Shown here: piece by piece, positions 1 through 11,985 of the stretch | How positions within the stretch are numbered: position 1 is the first letter of the stretch | How the letters are laid out: the number at the start of each line of letters is the position of its first letter | Assembly (NCBI GenBank): GCA_031002005.1 | Contig: JARYHS010011408.1 | Coordinates: 222,807,473-222,871,472, forward strand | Length of the DNA: 64,000 bases | Source of the DNA: Vandiemenella viatica | Taxonomy: Eukaryota; Arthropoda; Insecta; Orthoptera; Morabidae | Direction: 5' to 3' | Notes under the pieces: generated by a model | Seen by the model: the letters and a program-made list of their open reading frames with translations, nothing else | What the model was told of the DNA's origin: nothing | The model's database searches: none | Made by a program: the position numbers and the translations under genes

Positions 1-1405
1 TGTCAGAGGTTTTCTTTCAGGGGACACGTTACAAATATGGGTGTTAAAATTTAGGCTGAGTTGCAGATCCTAGCACAGCTGCTTGGCGAGTCGCCGCTGT
101 GACCTCTGAACCCGGATAGCGCCTGAACGGCGCCACTCTACGCGATTTCGCAGCCGTAATGACCCTCATTGCTGTTTCTATCATTTCCATCTTTCTCTTT
201 ACAAAAGTTTCTGACACTCTTACTAACATGATGTAAAACTGGGGAAGTTTTCGTCTATGTGTACTATCTGACATTTTAATGCCCCTTCCTTTAGATTCAA
301 CAAACAGTAAATGGATTTCATGATGCTAAATTCGAGGTAACTATTTCACTTGTTCCAGAAACTAGGCACTGTCATCAGTATGTTAGCTTTAATCTCATCA
401 TATCGAATGGTTTGTGGAAATAAATTTGTTATGTGGGTTACGAGTGGGAATGTTGACAAATTCAGAACCAATGATCTGTTTAGTAAAATCTTTTCCACTA
501 CATTGTTCGAATCAGAAAAGTCACTCCAGAAATTGGCGCTTTATTATTGTTCAAAGGTAAGAAACATTTACTTTATCGAATCAATTTGCTTGATACTCCA
601 AAGATGAGATGCAGCACTAATAGTGCAGGCCTTTGCGGTAGGAAATACTTTGCCATAGTGAGACCACAAATGGTTTTAGAAATGTGAAGGCATTCTTCCA
701 TCTCCTGATTTTTTAGCATTAATATCAACCTTTATTTGACCTTCTGATTTATGGTTTTTTTTTTCTACATAGTCATTAATTCTATATCGAAATTTTTCAG
801 GCATGAGATACGTATCCAGAATCTATTCGGGAATCTGATGAGCTTGAGACATTAGCCTAGCACCCGCTATAACCTTCAGTCGCAGCGATCATAAAGCGTT
901 ATTGAGGTAGCTGACATTAATAAAACAGAGACAAATGGAACCGACAGCTATTTCTTGAAAGTAATACACTGCAAAGTATTCCATGGTCGACACACGATCT
1001 CTGACGCACATGCATCACACCTGTAGCCTGACGATTGATCGAATTAGATACAATACCCATCAATTACTATCTCGAGCAGAGAGAACTAGCAATTTTATTT
1101 CGATAACTAGCAGTTATAGGAGGCAGGTCTCTGAGACAGCCTGCAGCAATGCTTGTACAACTAAGTCCGGAATGGGAGGTCCGGTTTATATATGTGGTTA
1201 TGTGCGCCTATCTCCAGATGTAATCCTTTGTTGGATAAAGAATTAATTACAATTAAGAGCATATAAATTTTCTCGTTATCTTACCTGTTCTAACGTACCA
1301 ACTGCCCCTTGACGTACTGAACCATCAAGTGTATAAATTTGATATAAAAATGACAGTGAAAGCTCCACTAGTAGTTTCGTGTGAACGTGGGTAAACGTTT
1401 TGTTA
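1..1405. other. Non-coding flank, no recognised gene
   Basis: AT-rich sequence with scattered short open frames, none recognisable. The only coding hint is the candidate exon at 359-556, listed separately. No repeat family found elsewhere in the window is evident here. Confidence 0.5.
359..556 (+). other. Candidate internal exon, unrecognised product
   Basis: A 198-bp open stretch (66 codons, phase 0 at both ends) lies between a pyrimidine-rich acceptor ending TTGTTCCAG and a consensus donor AAAG|GTAAGA. The reading frame is open throughout. I do not recognise the peptide, and see no partner exons. A second acceptor/donor pair brackets 295-336, but the 22 bp between the two stretches is too short for an intron, and reading straight through from 295 uses a different frame. 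The two interpretations compete. This could be chance in AT-rich DNA. Confidence 0.2.
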
Positions 1406-1407
1406 TA

Positions 1408-2521
1408 CACTGAAGAGCCAAAGAAACTGGTATAGTCATGCGTATGCAAACACAGAGATATGTAAACACTCAGAGTACGGCGCTGAGATCGGCATCATCC
1501 ATACAACACGACAGGTGTCTGGCGCAAGCGTTAGATCGATTACTGCTGCTTCAATTGCAGGTTATCACGATTTCCCATTTCACGAGTGCACCGTGAAAAT
1601 CGGGAATCCGGTAAAACATCAAATCTCCAACATCGCTGTGGCCGGAAAAAGATCCTGCAAAAAACGGGACCAGCGACGACTGAAGAGAATCGTTCAACAT
1701 GACAGAAGTGCAACCCTTCCGCAAATTGCTGCGGATTTCAGTGCTGGGCCATCGACAAGTGTCAGCGTGTAAACCATTCAACGAAACATTATCGATATGA
1801 GCTTCTGGAGCCGAAGGTCCGCTCGTGTACCCTTGTACGACAGAAAGCTTTACCCCTTGCCTGGGCCCGTCAACACCCACATTAGACTGTTGATGATTGG
1901 AAACATGTTGCCTGATCTGATGAGTCTCGTTTCCAATTGTATCGAGCGGATGGACGTGTACGGGTATGGAGACAACTTCATGAATTCATGGATCCTGCAC
2001 GTCAGCAGGGGACTGTTCAAGCTGGTGGAGGCTCTGTAATGGTGTGGGGCGTGTGCAGTTGGAGTGACATGGGACCCCTGATACGTCTAGATATGACTCT
2101 GACAGGTGACACGTACATACGCATCCTGGCTGATCACCTACATCCATTCATGTCTATTGTGCATTCCGACGGACTTGGGCAATTCCAGCAGGACAATGCG
2201 ACACACCACATGTCCAGAATTGCTACAGAGAGGCTCCAGGAACACTCTTCTGAGTTTAAACACCTCCACTGGCCACCAAACTCTCCAGACATGAACATCA
2301 TTGAGAATATCTGGGATGCCTTGCAATGTGCTGTTCAGAAGAGATCTCCACCACCTCGTACTCTTATGGATATATGGACAGCCCTGCAGGATGCATGGTC
2401 AAAATTCCCTCCAGCACTACTTCAGAGTTCAGACATTAGTCGAGTACATGCCAGTTCTGAGTGCTTGCGGGGGCCCTACACGATATTAGGCAAGTGTACC
2501 AGTTTCTTTGGCTCTTCAATG
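1408..2521 (+). mobile_element. Tc1/mariner transposon, degenerate
   Basis: The left end (CACTGAAGAGCCAAAGAAAC) matches the reverse complement of the right end with one mismatch (CATTGAAGAGCC...). The element is flanked by TA dinucleotides at 1406-1407 and 2522-2523, the target duplication of the IS630/Tc1/mariner superfamily. At 1114 bp, it encloses an interrupted transposase reading on the plus strand. The good ends and broken coding region suggest an old copy that could be moved only in trans, if at all. Confidence 0.85.
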
Positions 2522-2524
2522 TAA
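1515..2524 (+). pseudogene. Tc1/mariner transposase, broken
   Basis: The N-terminal part (about 1515-1770) reads as a basic, HTH-containing transposase start. The reading breaks between about 1770 and 1910. It resumes in another frame with the first catalytic aspartate in SDESRF (about 1913-1931), just after a TGA. From 1937 a 195-codon open frame carries the second aspartate in FQQDNATHH (residue 86) and the glutamate in PNSPDMNIIENIW (residue 123). That leaves 36 residues between them, a DD36E spacing rather than the DD34E of classical Tc1. The family function is cut-and-paste transposition at TA. At least one stop and one frame change make this copy non-functional. Confidence 0.8.
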
Positions 2525-2699
2525 CTAGTAGAAAGAACGATCAACAAACTTCTCAATAAATTTAAAGCACGCTTGACAACTATAGGTAAGGCGCACAGTC
2601 CTTCCACACACTTGTTAGTATTCTGCTTCGGTAGTCAATCTTTGGATTTGTCTGCGGTGGTCCTCCATTTAGCTCGATTCTCTGTCCTCCTCTTCATAT

Positions 2700-3310
2700 T
2701 AACATATCTCTTGTAGTCATTATCTGCTAGATGTATTTTAACCGTGTCTCTTTCCTTCTACCATTCCATCCATTATTGTTTTCACAAACCTCTCGTGTCT
2801 TAAGATATGTCCAATTAATATTGTCCTCCGCCTTTTTATTCTCATCCATATGGTCTTATGTTCTCCTGCCCTCTGAAAACCTTCTTCATTAGTAATTTTG
2901 TACCTCCAACGAATCCTTAACATCTTTCCGTAATGCCATTGCTCAGATGAAACTAATCTCCTTTTTTTCTTATTTCCCAAATGTCCGTGTTTCACATCCA
3001 TACAGGGATATACTCCAAACGTAAGCTTTTAATAACTTCTTCCATATGATCGAGCTGATGTTGTTTGTTCTAAATTTTCGTTTTATTTTGCTGAACGCTA
3101 TTTTTGTTTGAGCAATCCTACATTTTATCTCTATCTAGCTTCTTCCATCATTTGTAATTTATCTCGGCAGGTAACAGAATGCTTGCACATTCTCCAATGT
3201 TTCTCGATTAATTACAACTTTCCAACTTGAGAGTCCTTACCTTTACCGTGTATCAGAACTTTGGTCTGCACTTAATTTTTATATTGTACTGATTTCCTAT
3301 AATTTCCTCC
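2700..3310 (-). mobile_element. LINE 3' fragment (copy A)
   Basis: Minus-strand reading at 2738-3001 contains the block IRWRYKITNEE and then RRRTILIGHILRHE, typical of the C-terminal end of arthropod LINE polyproteins. Upstream on the minus strand (about 3190-3420) the sequence matches the copy-B fragment that carries a reverse-transcriptase motif. The frame is broken several times. From about 3116 it belongs to the duplicated unit. Confidence 0.65.
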
Positions 3311-3906
3311 AATCTTTCCCTAATTTTCTTAAGATCCCCTTTGTTTTCTGTCACTATCACAATGCAATCTGAGAATCGTTCCATATTTACTACTTCTCCC
3401 TGTGTCCTCATACTAGCATCAATTTTGTCCCAGATATTATCCAGTCGGACTTGTTAGTACGTTCACTGCTACCTATTTAAATTGAATCTCACAAACCAAA
3501 AATTATTCTGCGTGTAACTGAAGAACTCATTGTTAGTTTAAATACAAAGAGTGAAATCAGTGCTATTCGTAGGCCGAACAGAAGATCCAGCTGTGTTGGA
3601 AACCTGTATGAGAGTCGAGTTGTCTCCGGGTGTCTGGTAACCCACAAACAGGTTGTATGAAGCAGCGGTAGACAAATTACCGGCCGGGTATAACGGGGTC
3701 GACGAACAACAGATCAAACCCAGTTCTTCTTTCAGTGGTCTGGTAGTTCAGATAATAAGGCGCTTGGCTCAAAAATACACAGCCCGTGATAGTCACGGCT
3801 GCAGATTCCTTGATCTTCGTCCTGGGGTTGAGTCTTGTAGGACTCCCTTGGATAGATCAGGGGTACACTACACACAGGAATCGGCTACACGGGTGGCAGG
3901 GGCCGT

Positions 3907-5124
3907 GTGGAGTGCATTGGGTGGTTTTTTAGGCTGAGGGAGAATGACCCTGAGGAGGAAATTCAGTTGCGGACAGCCAAGATAAATTCAGCACCGCGTG
4001 TTAGGGGTAGCTTAAAAGAATCCCGAACATTAAAAGTTCTAGTAGTTAACTGCAGAAGTGTTTGTAATAAACAGCCTGAACTCGAAAACGTTATTCGTAG
4101 TACAGATGCTGATATCGTAATAGGCACAGAAAGTTGGTTAAAACCGGATATAAGTTCCGGCGAAATTTTTAATAGTAACATGAACATTTTCCGTAAGGAT
4201 AGGTTGCATTCCCAAGGAGGTGGTGTATTTATAGCTGTTAGTAAGTACTTCCCATGTAGCGAAATAGATGTCCATACTGTCTGCGAAATCATATGGATCA
4301 AGCTCAACGTAGCTAGGACAAAACTTGTGATAGGCTCGTTCTATCGTCCACCCGATGCAAGCGTAAATATTGCCGAGGCCTTGAGAAATAATGTAAATAA
4401 TATAGCACGGCAATTTCCGGACCATACAATAATGCTAAGAGGTGACTTTAACTTGCCAGATATCGACTGGACTAATTACGTTCACGTTACTGGGGGCAGG
4501 GATAAAGCAGCTTGCGAAATCATTCTAGACCTATTCTCAGATCACCATCTTGAACAGCTCGTAACTGAACCAACGCGATGCCTCAACGGTAACGAAAATA
4601 TTTTAGATATAGTTGTTACAAATAGGCCCGAACTCTTCACGAATATTTCTACCACCGCAGGAATAAGTGATCACAAAGCTGTAATTGCTACAGTAAAACT
4701 AACAACCACGCGCAGAAAGAGAAAAGAGAGGATCGTTTACAGATTCGAAAAGGCTTCAAAAGAGGGTTTTAGAGCGTATTTGAGGCATAATTACCACACC
4801 TTCTCAGTAGCAGGAGGCACCGTTGAAGAGAGGTGGCATCGATTCCTACATATACTCGGGGAAGGTATGAACTTGCATATACCGAAACGGACAATCAGGG
4901 AAGAGAACGATCCCCCATGGTACACACGGGAGGTTAAAAGGTTACTCAAGAAGCAAAGGAAGATACATGCACGATCAAAAAGGACGATGTATCGGACTGA
5001 TTTAGATAAGTTAGAGGAGATAAGGGGACGTGTTAAGAATGTGATGCGTGAGGCATTTAATAACTTTCGTGAAAATTCTCTAAGAGCCTCACTGAAAACC
5101 CTAAGAAATTTTGGTCGTATGTAA
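3907..5124 (+). pseudogene. LINE AP-endonuclease domain region
   Basis: This 405-codon stretch holds an AP-like endonuclease (EEP fold). Visible motifs are VVNCRSVCNK near the start, GTESWL, the GGGVFIAV block, SFYRPPD, RGDFNLPDIDW and, near residue 255, GISDHKAV. In the family this domain nicks target DNA to prime reverse transcription. The true start is uncertain, because the frame opens before any good ATG. The reading ends prematurely at 5122-5124. The next frame at the same place reads PKKFWSYVKK, a typical linker before the RT domain, so a single frameshift near 5100 separates the two domains. Confidence 0.85.
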
Positions 5125-5127
5125 AAA

Positions 5128-6746
5128 AAGTTAGTTGTAGTGGGAACAATAAGCCAGTTCTAATAAAAGACGGACGGGAGGTTGAAGACAGCCGCGGCAA
5201 GGCTACCTTATTTAACACCGAATTCAAAAATTCATTCACGCAAGAAAACATGGAGAACATCCCCACTTTACCACATCGTGTGGAATTAGAGATGGATCCG
5301 ATAGAAATTGATAGCGTAGGAATTGTAATGCAACTAAAACTCCTGAAGTGGGGTAAAGCGCCGGGTCCCGATGGTATACCGGTAAGAGTATTTTCTGAAT
5401 ACGCGGAGGATATTGAACCATTTCTGTCAGATATATTCCGTAAATCACTAGAAGAGAGAAAAGTACCTTCTAGCTGGAAAATAGCCCAGGTAATTCCCGT
5501 TTTTAAGAAAGGAGATCGGTGTGATCCTAGGAATTATCGACCCATATCTCTAACATCGGTCTGCAGCAGAATTCTGGAACATGTCATATGCTCGAACATA
5601 ATGAAGTTTCTAGATGAGAACGAGTTACTTACACCATGTCAACACGGATTTCGGAAGAAGAGATCGTGTGAAACACAATTGGCCCTATTTTCCCACGACA
5701 TAATGAAAGTTATCGATGCAGGTTCGCAAGTTGATGCGGTTTTTTTGGATTTTCAGAAAGCTTTTGATTCTGTGCCACACAACCGACTTTTAGCGAAGAT
5801 TCGAGCTTACGGTATTTCGGCTCAGATTTGCGAGTGGATACGTGATTTTCTAACTGGTCGATCACAATATGTCGTTGTTGACGGGGAAGCCTCTTCTAAG
5901 ATAAATGTTACTTCGGGCGTTCCTCAAGGAAGTGTAATAGGTCCACTTCTTTTCTTAATATTTATAAACGATCTAGGTGACAACGTCAAATGCTGGTTGC
6001 GATTGTTTGCCGACGATGCGGTTATCTATAGGGAAATAAGGTGTTCCGACGATTGCTTAGAAATTCAGCGTGATTTGGATGCTATTTTCGATTGGTGCCG
6101 TAAATGGCAGCTTACACTTAATTGAAAAAAGTGCAAGGCAATGCGGATAAGTAACAAGAAGAATCAGGTTGTTCACGAGTACAAAATAAACAATTCACCT
6201 GTTGACACGGTTGATTCCGTGAAGTATCTGGGGGTGATAGTACAAAGCAACATGAAATGGGACATGCACATAACTTCCGTCGTAGGCAAGGCAAATTCTA
6301 AATTACGATTCATAGGTCGTATTTTGAGGAATTGTAATGCTCAAACAAAGGAGATAGCGTATAAAACACTAGTGCGTCCGCATCTGGATTACTGTTGTGG
6401 GGTTTGGGATCCGTATCGCAAGGTTCTGATTGACTCAGTTGAGAGGGTGCAGAGGAGAGCCGCTAGATTCGTGACTTGTTGTTACAGCCCTTATGAAAGC
6501 GTCACAGAATTGATACATAGATTGGGCTGGGATAGTTTGGAAGACAGACGACGTAGCTTGCGTTCGAATTTATTGGAGAATATGCGAAAAAATTTAAATT
6601 TCGAGTGCAATGAAATACTTCTTCCGCCAACCTATTTAGGTCGCAATGACCGGAGGGATAAGATTAGAGAAATAAGATGCCGTACTGATACTTATATGTA
6701 TTCCTTCTTTCCTCGCACTATTCGGGATTGGAATGGGCGGGTTTAG
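5128..6746 (+). pseudogene. LINE reverse transcriptase and C-terminal region
   Basis: The RT domain reads from about 5250 to 6125: GKAPGPDGIP, then FKKGDRCDPRNYRPISL, the catalytic aspartate in VFLDFQKAFDSV, GVPQGSVIGPLLF and the FADD catalytic box (about 6006-6017). An in-frame TGA at 6123-6125 interrupts it. The same frame continues to 6746 with SVKYLGVIVQSNMKWD, TLVRPHLDYC and RVQRRAARFV, typical of the Jockey/CR1 C-terminus. The enzyme copies its own RNA at the nicked target. The nonsense codon plus the upstream frameshift make it non-functional. Confidence 0.88.
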
Positions 6747-7158
6747 GATTGGTGCTTAGCACCCTCTGCCACCCACAATGTTTGTGATTTGCAGAGTATG
6801 GATGTAGATGTAGATGTAGAATTCCTGTTCTACCACGAATTTTTATGGGTACTTAATCCGACCCTTCTCTCTGGAAAATGTTGGCTTTGGTCATGTCAAG
6901 AACGCTAGAACGCTCCATGGTTCGGTTGTAGTAAAGTTGTAAAACCAGCAACGAGAGAGGTGGAATTGGGGAAATCTGAAACTCTTTCACTGGGTCGTAA
7001 AGTCAGATAAATTCACTTTACTGCTACAAGACAACCTGAAGATTTCCTTAAGACAGAGAAATTACAAAAAAAGGTCTGGAAAATGTACTGTTAGAACAAA
7101 GAGAAAAGTTACAAATAAAATCACTCGATTATACTTTAATGCGTCTGTCATTAATATT

Positions 7159-7502
7159 GGGACTACGTGGCTCGGTCTTGTGGGGGGAGGGGTTGGCTGG
7201 AAAGCTTCTCTGGGCTACATGTGTGTGTGTGTGTGTGTGGGAGGGGGGGTATTTCGAAGCAGGCCACGTAGTTTTCCATTACAGTTAAAATTAAGTACAG
7301 AACACACAACAGCATTTGAATATTTAATTAGGACGTTTAATTACTGTATCTCCGTATGTAATTTACGATAGCCTGACAATAGAAAACAGTACAAAATAAA
7401 TGTCTTCTGGGATACGTGGGGTGAGGGGGGGAGAGGGGGAGAGGGGAAGGGGAGGGGGTCAAAGGAGGCCAAAATGGAGCTGCGTGCTTTATGGGTGCTC
7501 CC
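7159..7502 (+). mobile_element. Harbinger-like MITE, copy 1 (in unit A)
   Basis: One of seven copies of a short non-coding element with a terminal consensus near GGGAGCGTCCATAAA and a GG(A/C)CACGTAG / CTACGTGGC pair just inside the ends. Subterminal G-rich tracts follow. Here the left end is eroded (GGGACTACGTGGCTCG) and the right end reads GCTTTATGGGTGCTCCC. The internal TG microsatellite has expanded. Its counterpart in unit B is at 18323-18668, so it predates the duplication. Confidence 0.75.
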
Positions 7503-8621
7503 ATTCTTGGGATCTTCCTTTTGATAATGAAATCAATAAAAAGCCTCAACGCCTTTTGCAGCCTTATGAAATCTATTCCGTTTATGATCCACAGGGGGGA
7601 GCGAGCGAAAGAGGGCACGTCTATCAATTAATTTCCATCATTGGAAAGATTTAATAATTCGAAGTCAAATTTTTGCTTAGCGTGAATTGTTAATGTGTGT
7701 CGCATTTCTTTTGGACGGCTCAATCCAGTCATTCTATTGGATTGATTAAGACTTTCTCGGTTGAAAATCACAGTTCTTCTTTTACGTCAAACTAGAGAGC
7801 TGCAGGGTAGTGTACATCAGAGGAAATCAGAAAGATATTGCTACAAATGAGCGGGTTGTTCTTTCAGCCAACTTCAAACCACCAACCTCGCAATTTTAAC
7901 AATAAATTTGTATCGTATTTTATCTCGGCTTTGTGTTACATAGTTACAGCCAAGAAAATTGAGTGCTAAAGCTGTAGAGACAAAACCACTGTGAAAGGAG
8001 TTTACCCAGTCGGGTAGCAGTTCAGGAGCTTCATTCGAACACTATTGTGCAAATTTGTAGTTCGTGGAGTAGGGACAGTTACGACCCGAGCACATTGTAT
8101 GTTACAAAATTAAGTTACAACCAGTAGCAGATGTACCATACCGTAAACTTGCACTCGACAAAATTGCAGACAGCAGTTGTGATGTAGATATACGAGCTAA
8201 TACATGGCCGCTCGGGAGGAATTTCCGTAGCACCATCTGGAGCTGTAACCATATTTCACATGTCTCACGAATAGTTCGCTTGAAAGAAGCTCAGATAACT
8301 GTTAGTACGGAAGAATGAATGGAAATAAAATAGCCCACTGGTGACAGATGTGTGACACGGCTAGGTGCTATCAGATGCACAGTTCCGCTGGAATTAATGC
8401 CCCGAGCTCCGTAGTCGGTGGCGGCCTCATGCATAATTCATGCGGTCGCTGGGAGGCTGTGGTCGGCCAGTTGCTTATTACCCGGCCTCCTAGCCAGGTA
8501 GGGCCTTACCAGCTCGCTGCAACGCGTTTCTACAGTTCTACTGCAAAGAATTTACTGGAGGCATCTGAAATTTAAAGCATAACGTTGAGGCAAATGAAGG
8601 AATTATACTGTGACACTTTTC
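7503..8621. other. Duplicated non-coding DNA
   Basis: It is part of unit A, matching 18669-19776. It contains only short open frames such as 8348-8575, which is conserved in B but resembles no protein I know. The two copies are too similar for that conservation to be evidence of coding. Confidence 0.5.
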
Positions 8622-8873
8622 GATTTTTTTTTATTATTATTTTTTGTTTTTGCTTATGGCTTTACGCCTCGTAGACGTCTAGGTCATAATAGGCGGAAAA
8701 GGACTGTGGGCAAGGAACAGGAAGGAATTAGGTCATGGCTTTTTGAAGGAATCATACCAGTATTCGCCTGGAGTGATTTGGGGAAACCCAAATCTGATTG
8801 CCCGGACGGGGATTCGAACCGGCGTCCTCTCGAATGCGAGGCGGGAGCGTTAACCGCTCACCCACCACGCTCG
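8622..8873 (-). repeat. SINE-1 (tRNA-derived), minus, unit A
   Basis: Read on the minus strand: a tRNA-like head starting CGAGCGTGGTGGGTGAGCGG, with an A-box-like start and a B box in GGTTCGAATCCCCG. A body follows (ATTTGGGTTTCCCC, AATTCCTTCC) ending in GACGTCTACGAGGCGTAAAG and an A-rich tail. This is the reference copy for the most abundant SINE in the window. Confidence 0.85.
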
Positions 8874-10389
8874 ATTTTGTTATCATCATTATCATCCTGG
8901 ACAGTTTCCAGCCTATGACCGAGTGTGCAGGGTACACAACAACATCTACTATTCCACTGCATTCCCCTACTCTCCTCTGTCTTGCACAGTCTTTTATGTT
9001 TCCTCGACACATCAATGTAATATTTTTTCTCAATGTTCCTTCCCTTCCAATTTCAAATTATAATTTTCCTTAGTAGCCTTTCCTCACTCAATCCCTTATG
9101 TGGCCATATCACTGGGGTCTTGCTTTTGACCCTGTACAGGTTCCTCAAATACTCATTCGCTAACTTGTCCAGTGTGATTCATCAATCATACTTTTCTGAA
9201 ACTTCATCTCTCTGACCTGAATTCTACCGATATATCTTTATTTCATCACCCTTACTTCAGAACAATATTTCAGAATTGGAACAAAGTAAGTCCTGTAAAT
9301 AAATCTTTCGCTCTTCCTTGGAACCTCCTTTCCTCAAATAAGGCTTCTGACGGTTTTGAATTTTCTTCTGAAACTTTTAGTTTTTTCCTACGTGTTTCTC
9401 TGATTCTCTTTTATTAAACTTTGGAGAAATTTTATTTCCTCTACACCTTTCAGTTTTCCATCTTCGTTTATTACAACCCGAATTGTACTACAGTTCTTTT
9501 CCTCTGTAATCCACAGTTTAACGTGGAATCCGAACCATGGTGAAATTGTAGTTTACCCGGAATTATCGATTTACAGCAACCAAAACTATCCTAGCAGAGA
9601 TTTATATAAACGCTGCCTCAAAGTGGAGAAAGATAACTGCTTATTTTTGCTTATCGATTTCTAACGATATCATTATACTAGGTGGCCCGTGCGAATGATT
9701 TACACTGAACAGTTTGTACTATAACGAAAGAAGAACCAGCTCATTTGCAGCAACTGTTTATTTGTCAAGTGAAATACTTACGTAGCAAAACACTTACATC
9801 GCCTTACGAAATAATTGTAAAAGGCGAAATGTTTCCCGAACAGAAATAAAATACCTTGAAAGCTCCTTACTCTAGAAAACACAGATAGTTTATCAATACC
9901 TCTGTGATATCTAGTGCTACTATCCAGTGGTAATGCGATTACTCCTATTGGTGCCAGAGGAGCCTGGTGGCTTGACTCTGAACTATCGCATACCCGAGAC
10001 CTTGATTTTTCATAAGTTTATCATTTCGTAAAATTCCTTACTAAATTAAAGATATTACCAAAGGTTAGAACTTAATCTTTAAAATCATACCTCATTTACC
10101 GGTTTTGGTTAAGTATGAAAGGAGGAAGATGGCTCTTCACAGAAAACGCCTCCTAAAAATAGTATATGTGTGAAATAGCAGGTTCTTATTTTAATATCGT
10201 TATTGATATTATATTGTTCCTATTACCAGTTACAAAGCACGTTTTCAAAGAAGTGTTCTGACAGTTGATTTTCTCGCAGGTGCTTAATCACATTGAATTG
10301 TTATCAAATAACGATTATACTCTACTTTTAATTATGTAGAAATAAAATAATTAAAATACATCGATAATGATCGTGTTGATATTTACTAC
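8874..10389. other. Duplicated AT-rich non-coding DNA (A)
   Basis: Matches 20026-22700 in copy B except for B's LINE insertion. A short stretch near 9500-9545 (TTTAACGTGGAATCCGAACC) is a fragment of the SINE-2 body. No gene is recognised. Confidence 0.5.
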
Positions 10390-11066
10390 CAGTAGCTTTG
10401 TATATCGAGGGAAAATATCGATATATCGGTTTTTCATAAACCCAGTTAATTATCTAAAAAATATTCCCTAAATTTATCAAACTACTTAAGAAAATTAAAG
10501 ACACATGGGGAAATTACGGAAAAATTTATTAATTTATGTTTACAATCTATAAAACCAGTATTCGTCTTATATAGATTTGAAAAGAACTCTCTGTTCTATT
10601 TGTTTCCCCGTCAATATACTCCAGCTGTCTAGTACCGACGACTTAACTGCAGAAGCCACCTTTCGGACGACACAGAAGAGGCTTAGAATACCAGATATTT
10701 TGTCAACGGATTAACTATTTATTCATCGTTGAAAAAACAAAAAAAAACAGTTGAAAACAGAAGCTTTTAATTTACGTCAACCTTCAACGTAGCAACACGG
10801 ATGCTTAATCAACTATAAAATTAACCTTCAAATAGGTTGGTTACTTTAACGTAAACCTGTTAAAATTTAACAGTTTTCTTAACCGTTGACGAAAAGCTGT
10901 TAATTTACGACGAATTCACTTTTTTAAGACTTGGTACTTAAATTTGATACTCCAAATAAAATATCGTTTTTTGGTATATCTAAAATAAAATATCGGCGAT
11001 AAGTAGCGATTATTAGTTTGAAAATATCGATATTTTGATACATCGATATATTTTGCCCAAAGCTAT
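10390..11066. mobile_element. Possible hAT-type non-autonomous element (A)
   Basis: Both ends hold TAGCTTTG-type sequence followed by arrays of TATCGATA/ATATCGATATATCG motifs in inverted orientation (10392-10440 and, inverted, about 10960-11065, ending GCCCAAAGCTA). Insect hAT MITEs often carry ATCGATA-rich subterminal arrays. I see no coding capacity or clear 8-bp duplication, so the class is tentative. The homologous copy lies at 22700-23434. Confidence 0.4.
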
Positions 11067-11228
11067 AATGATTTTATGTTTAATGTACTTCGGGTCAGTC
11101 TCGTAGCTTTGCACAACACTCATAGATTTAAATGAAATATATTACCTTTCTTTATGGTAAATTCGCTACTTTAATTCAATGGTAAAACAAACATAAACAG
11201 TAGTGATAAAACGATGATCAGCGGACAG

Positions 11229-11434
11229 TTTTTAATTAACGCTAATTGATTTTAATTGAATTGCGTGGGGTCCTTAATTGATTTTAATTAATGTTAATTG
11301 ATTTTAATTAATGTTAATTGATTTTAATTAATGCTAATTGATTTTAATTAATGCTAATTGATTTTAATTAATTTTAATTGAGGCTAATTGATTTTAATTG
11401 AGACTAATTGATTTTAATTAATGTTAATTGATTT
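11229..11434. repeat. 20-bp tandem array, TTAATTGA-rich
   Basis: Five exact-period units of ATTTTAATTAATGCTAATTG or close variants run from 11281 to 11380. Half-units and a further full unit extend to 11430. Diverged units flank it on the left. It is nearly pure A/T, with the recurring word TTAATTGA or its inverse. Confidence 0.9.
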
Positions 11435-11985
11435 GCGGGGAGGGGGGTCTCACATCTGTAACCTCAGATTGATCTTATTATTTCCTTATGTACAGCGGTC
11501 AGCGGACAGTTTTTTCCCCATGTATTCTTATGGAGGATGGAGTGAGCCCACTTTTACCCCCATGGCGGGGAGCCTTAATTGATTTTAATTAATGCTAATT
11601 GAATTGCGGGGAGGGGGTCTCACATCTGTAACCTCAGATTGATCTTATTATTTCCTTATGTACAGCGGTCAGCGGACAGTTTTTTCCCCATGTATTCTTA
11701 TGGAGGATGGAGTGAGCCCACTTTTTTTCCCCCATGGCGGGGAGCCTTAATTGATTTTAATTAATGCTAATTGAATGCGGGGAGGGGGTCTCACATCTGT
11801 AACCTCAGATTGATCTTATTAATTTCCTTATGTACAGCGGTCAGCGGACAGTTTTTTCCCCATGTATTCTTATGGAGGATGGAGTGAGCCCACTTTTTCC
11901 CCCATGTATTGCTTATGGACCTGTCTTTGCAGACAGTTTGGAGCGGAGGGGAGCCGAGGAACTAGGGGAGTTTAATTGAATGCGG
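11435..11985. repeat. 171-bp tandem array, three units
   Basis: Units start at 11435, 11606 and 11777, each with GCGGGGAGGGGG followed by TCTCACATCTGTAACCTCAG and CAGCGGACAGTTTTTTCCCC. The first two are exactly 171 bp. Each ends with one copy of the A/T word from the 20-bp array (TTAATTGATTTTAATTAATG). The third diverges after about 11905. The word CAGCGGACAGTTTT also occurs at 11219, just before the 20-bp array. Confidence 0.9.

Larger units (their letters stand above)
3788..6820 (+). mobile_element. Jockey/CR1-type non-LTR retrotransposon, near full length
   Basis: Its limits come from the empty site in copy B (about 15297): the flanks CACAGCCCGT and TAGAATTCCTG meet there with one extra T. 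The 3-kb insert carries an endonuclease domain, a reverse transcriptase and a C-terminal region, and ends in a GATGTAGATGTAGATG microsatellite tail with no poly(A). No clear target-site duplication is visible. The coding sequence has one frameshift and one internal TGA, so this copy looks dead but fairly young. Confidence 0.85.
3116..11201. repeat. Duplicated unit, copy A
   Basis: Sequence from 3116 to 11201 aligns collinearly with 14626-23571 at what looks like mid-to-high 90s percent identity by eye. The match is interrupted only by private insertions: a LINE in A (3788-6820), and a Sailor-like transposon (15412-18094) and a truncated LINE (21182-22362) in B. The match ends at AAACATAAACAGT (11201 in A, 23571 in B). 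Copy B begins at the N gap, so its true left limit is unknown. It could be a real tandem duplication or two haplotypes placed side by side by the assembler. Confidence 0.9.

Noticed and set aside
3653..3937. 94-codon frame spanning the start of the LINE insertion
   Set aside because: It crosses the junction between duplicated host DNA and the LINE; the part in copy B diverges after the insertion site, so it is not a gene.
8798..9073. Pairs of ~90-codon frames repeated at 19904-20225
   Set aside because: They translate a SINE-1 copy and its flank on both strands; similarity reflects the duplication.
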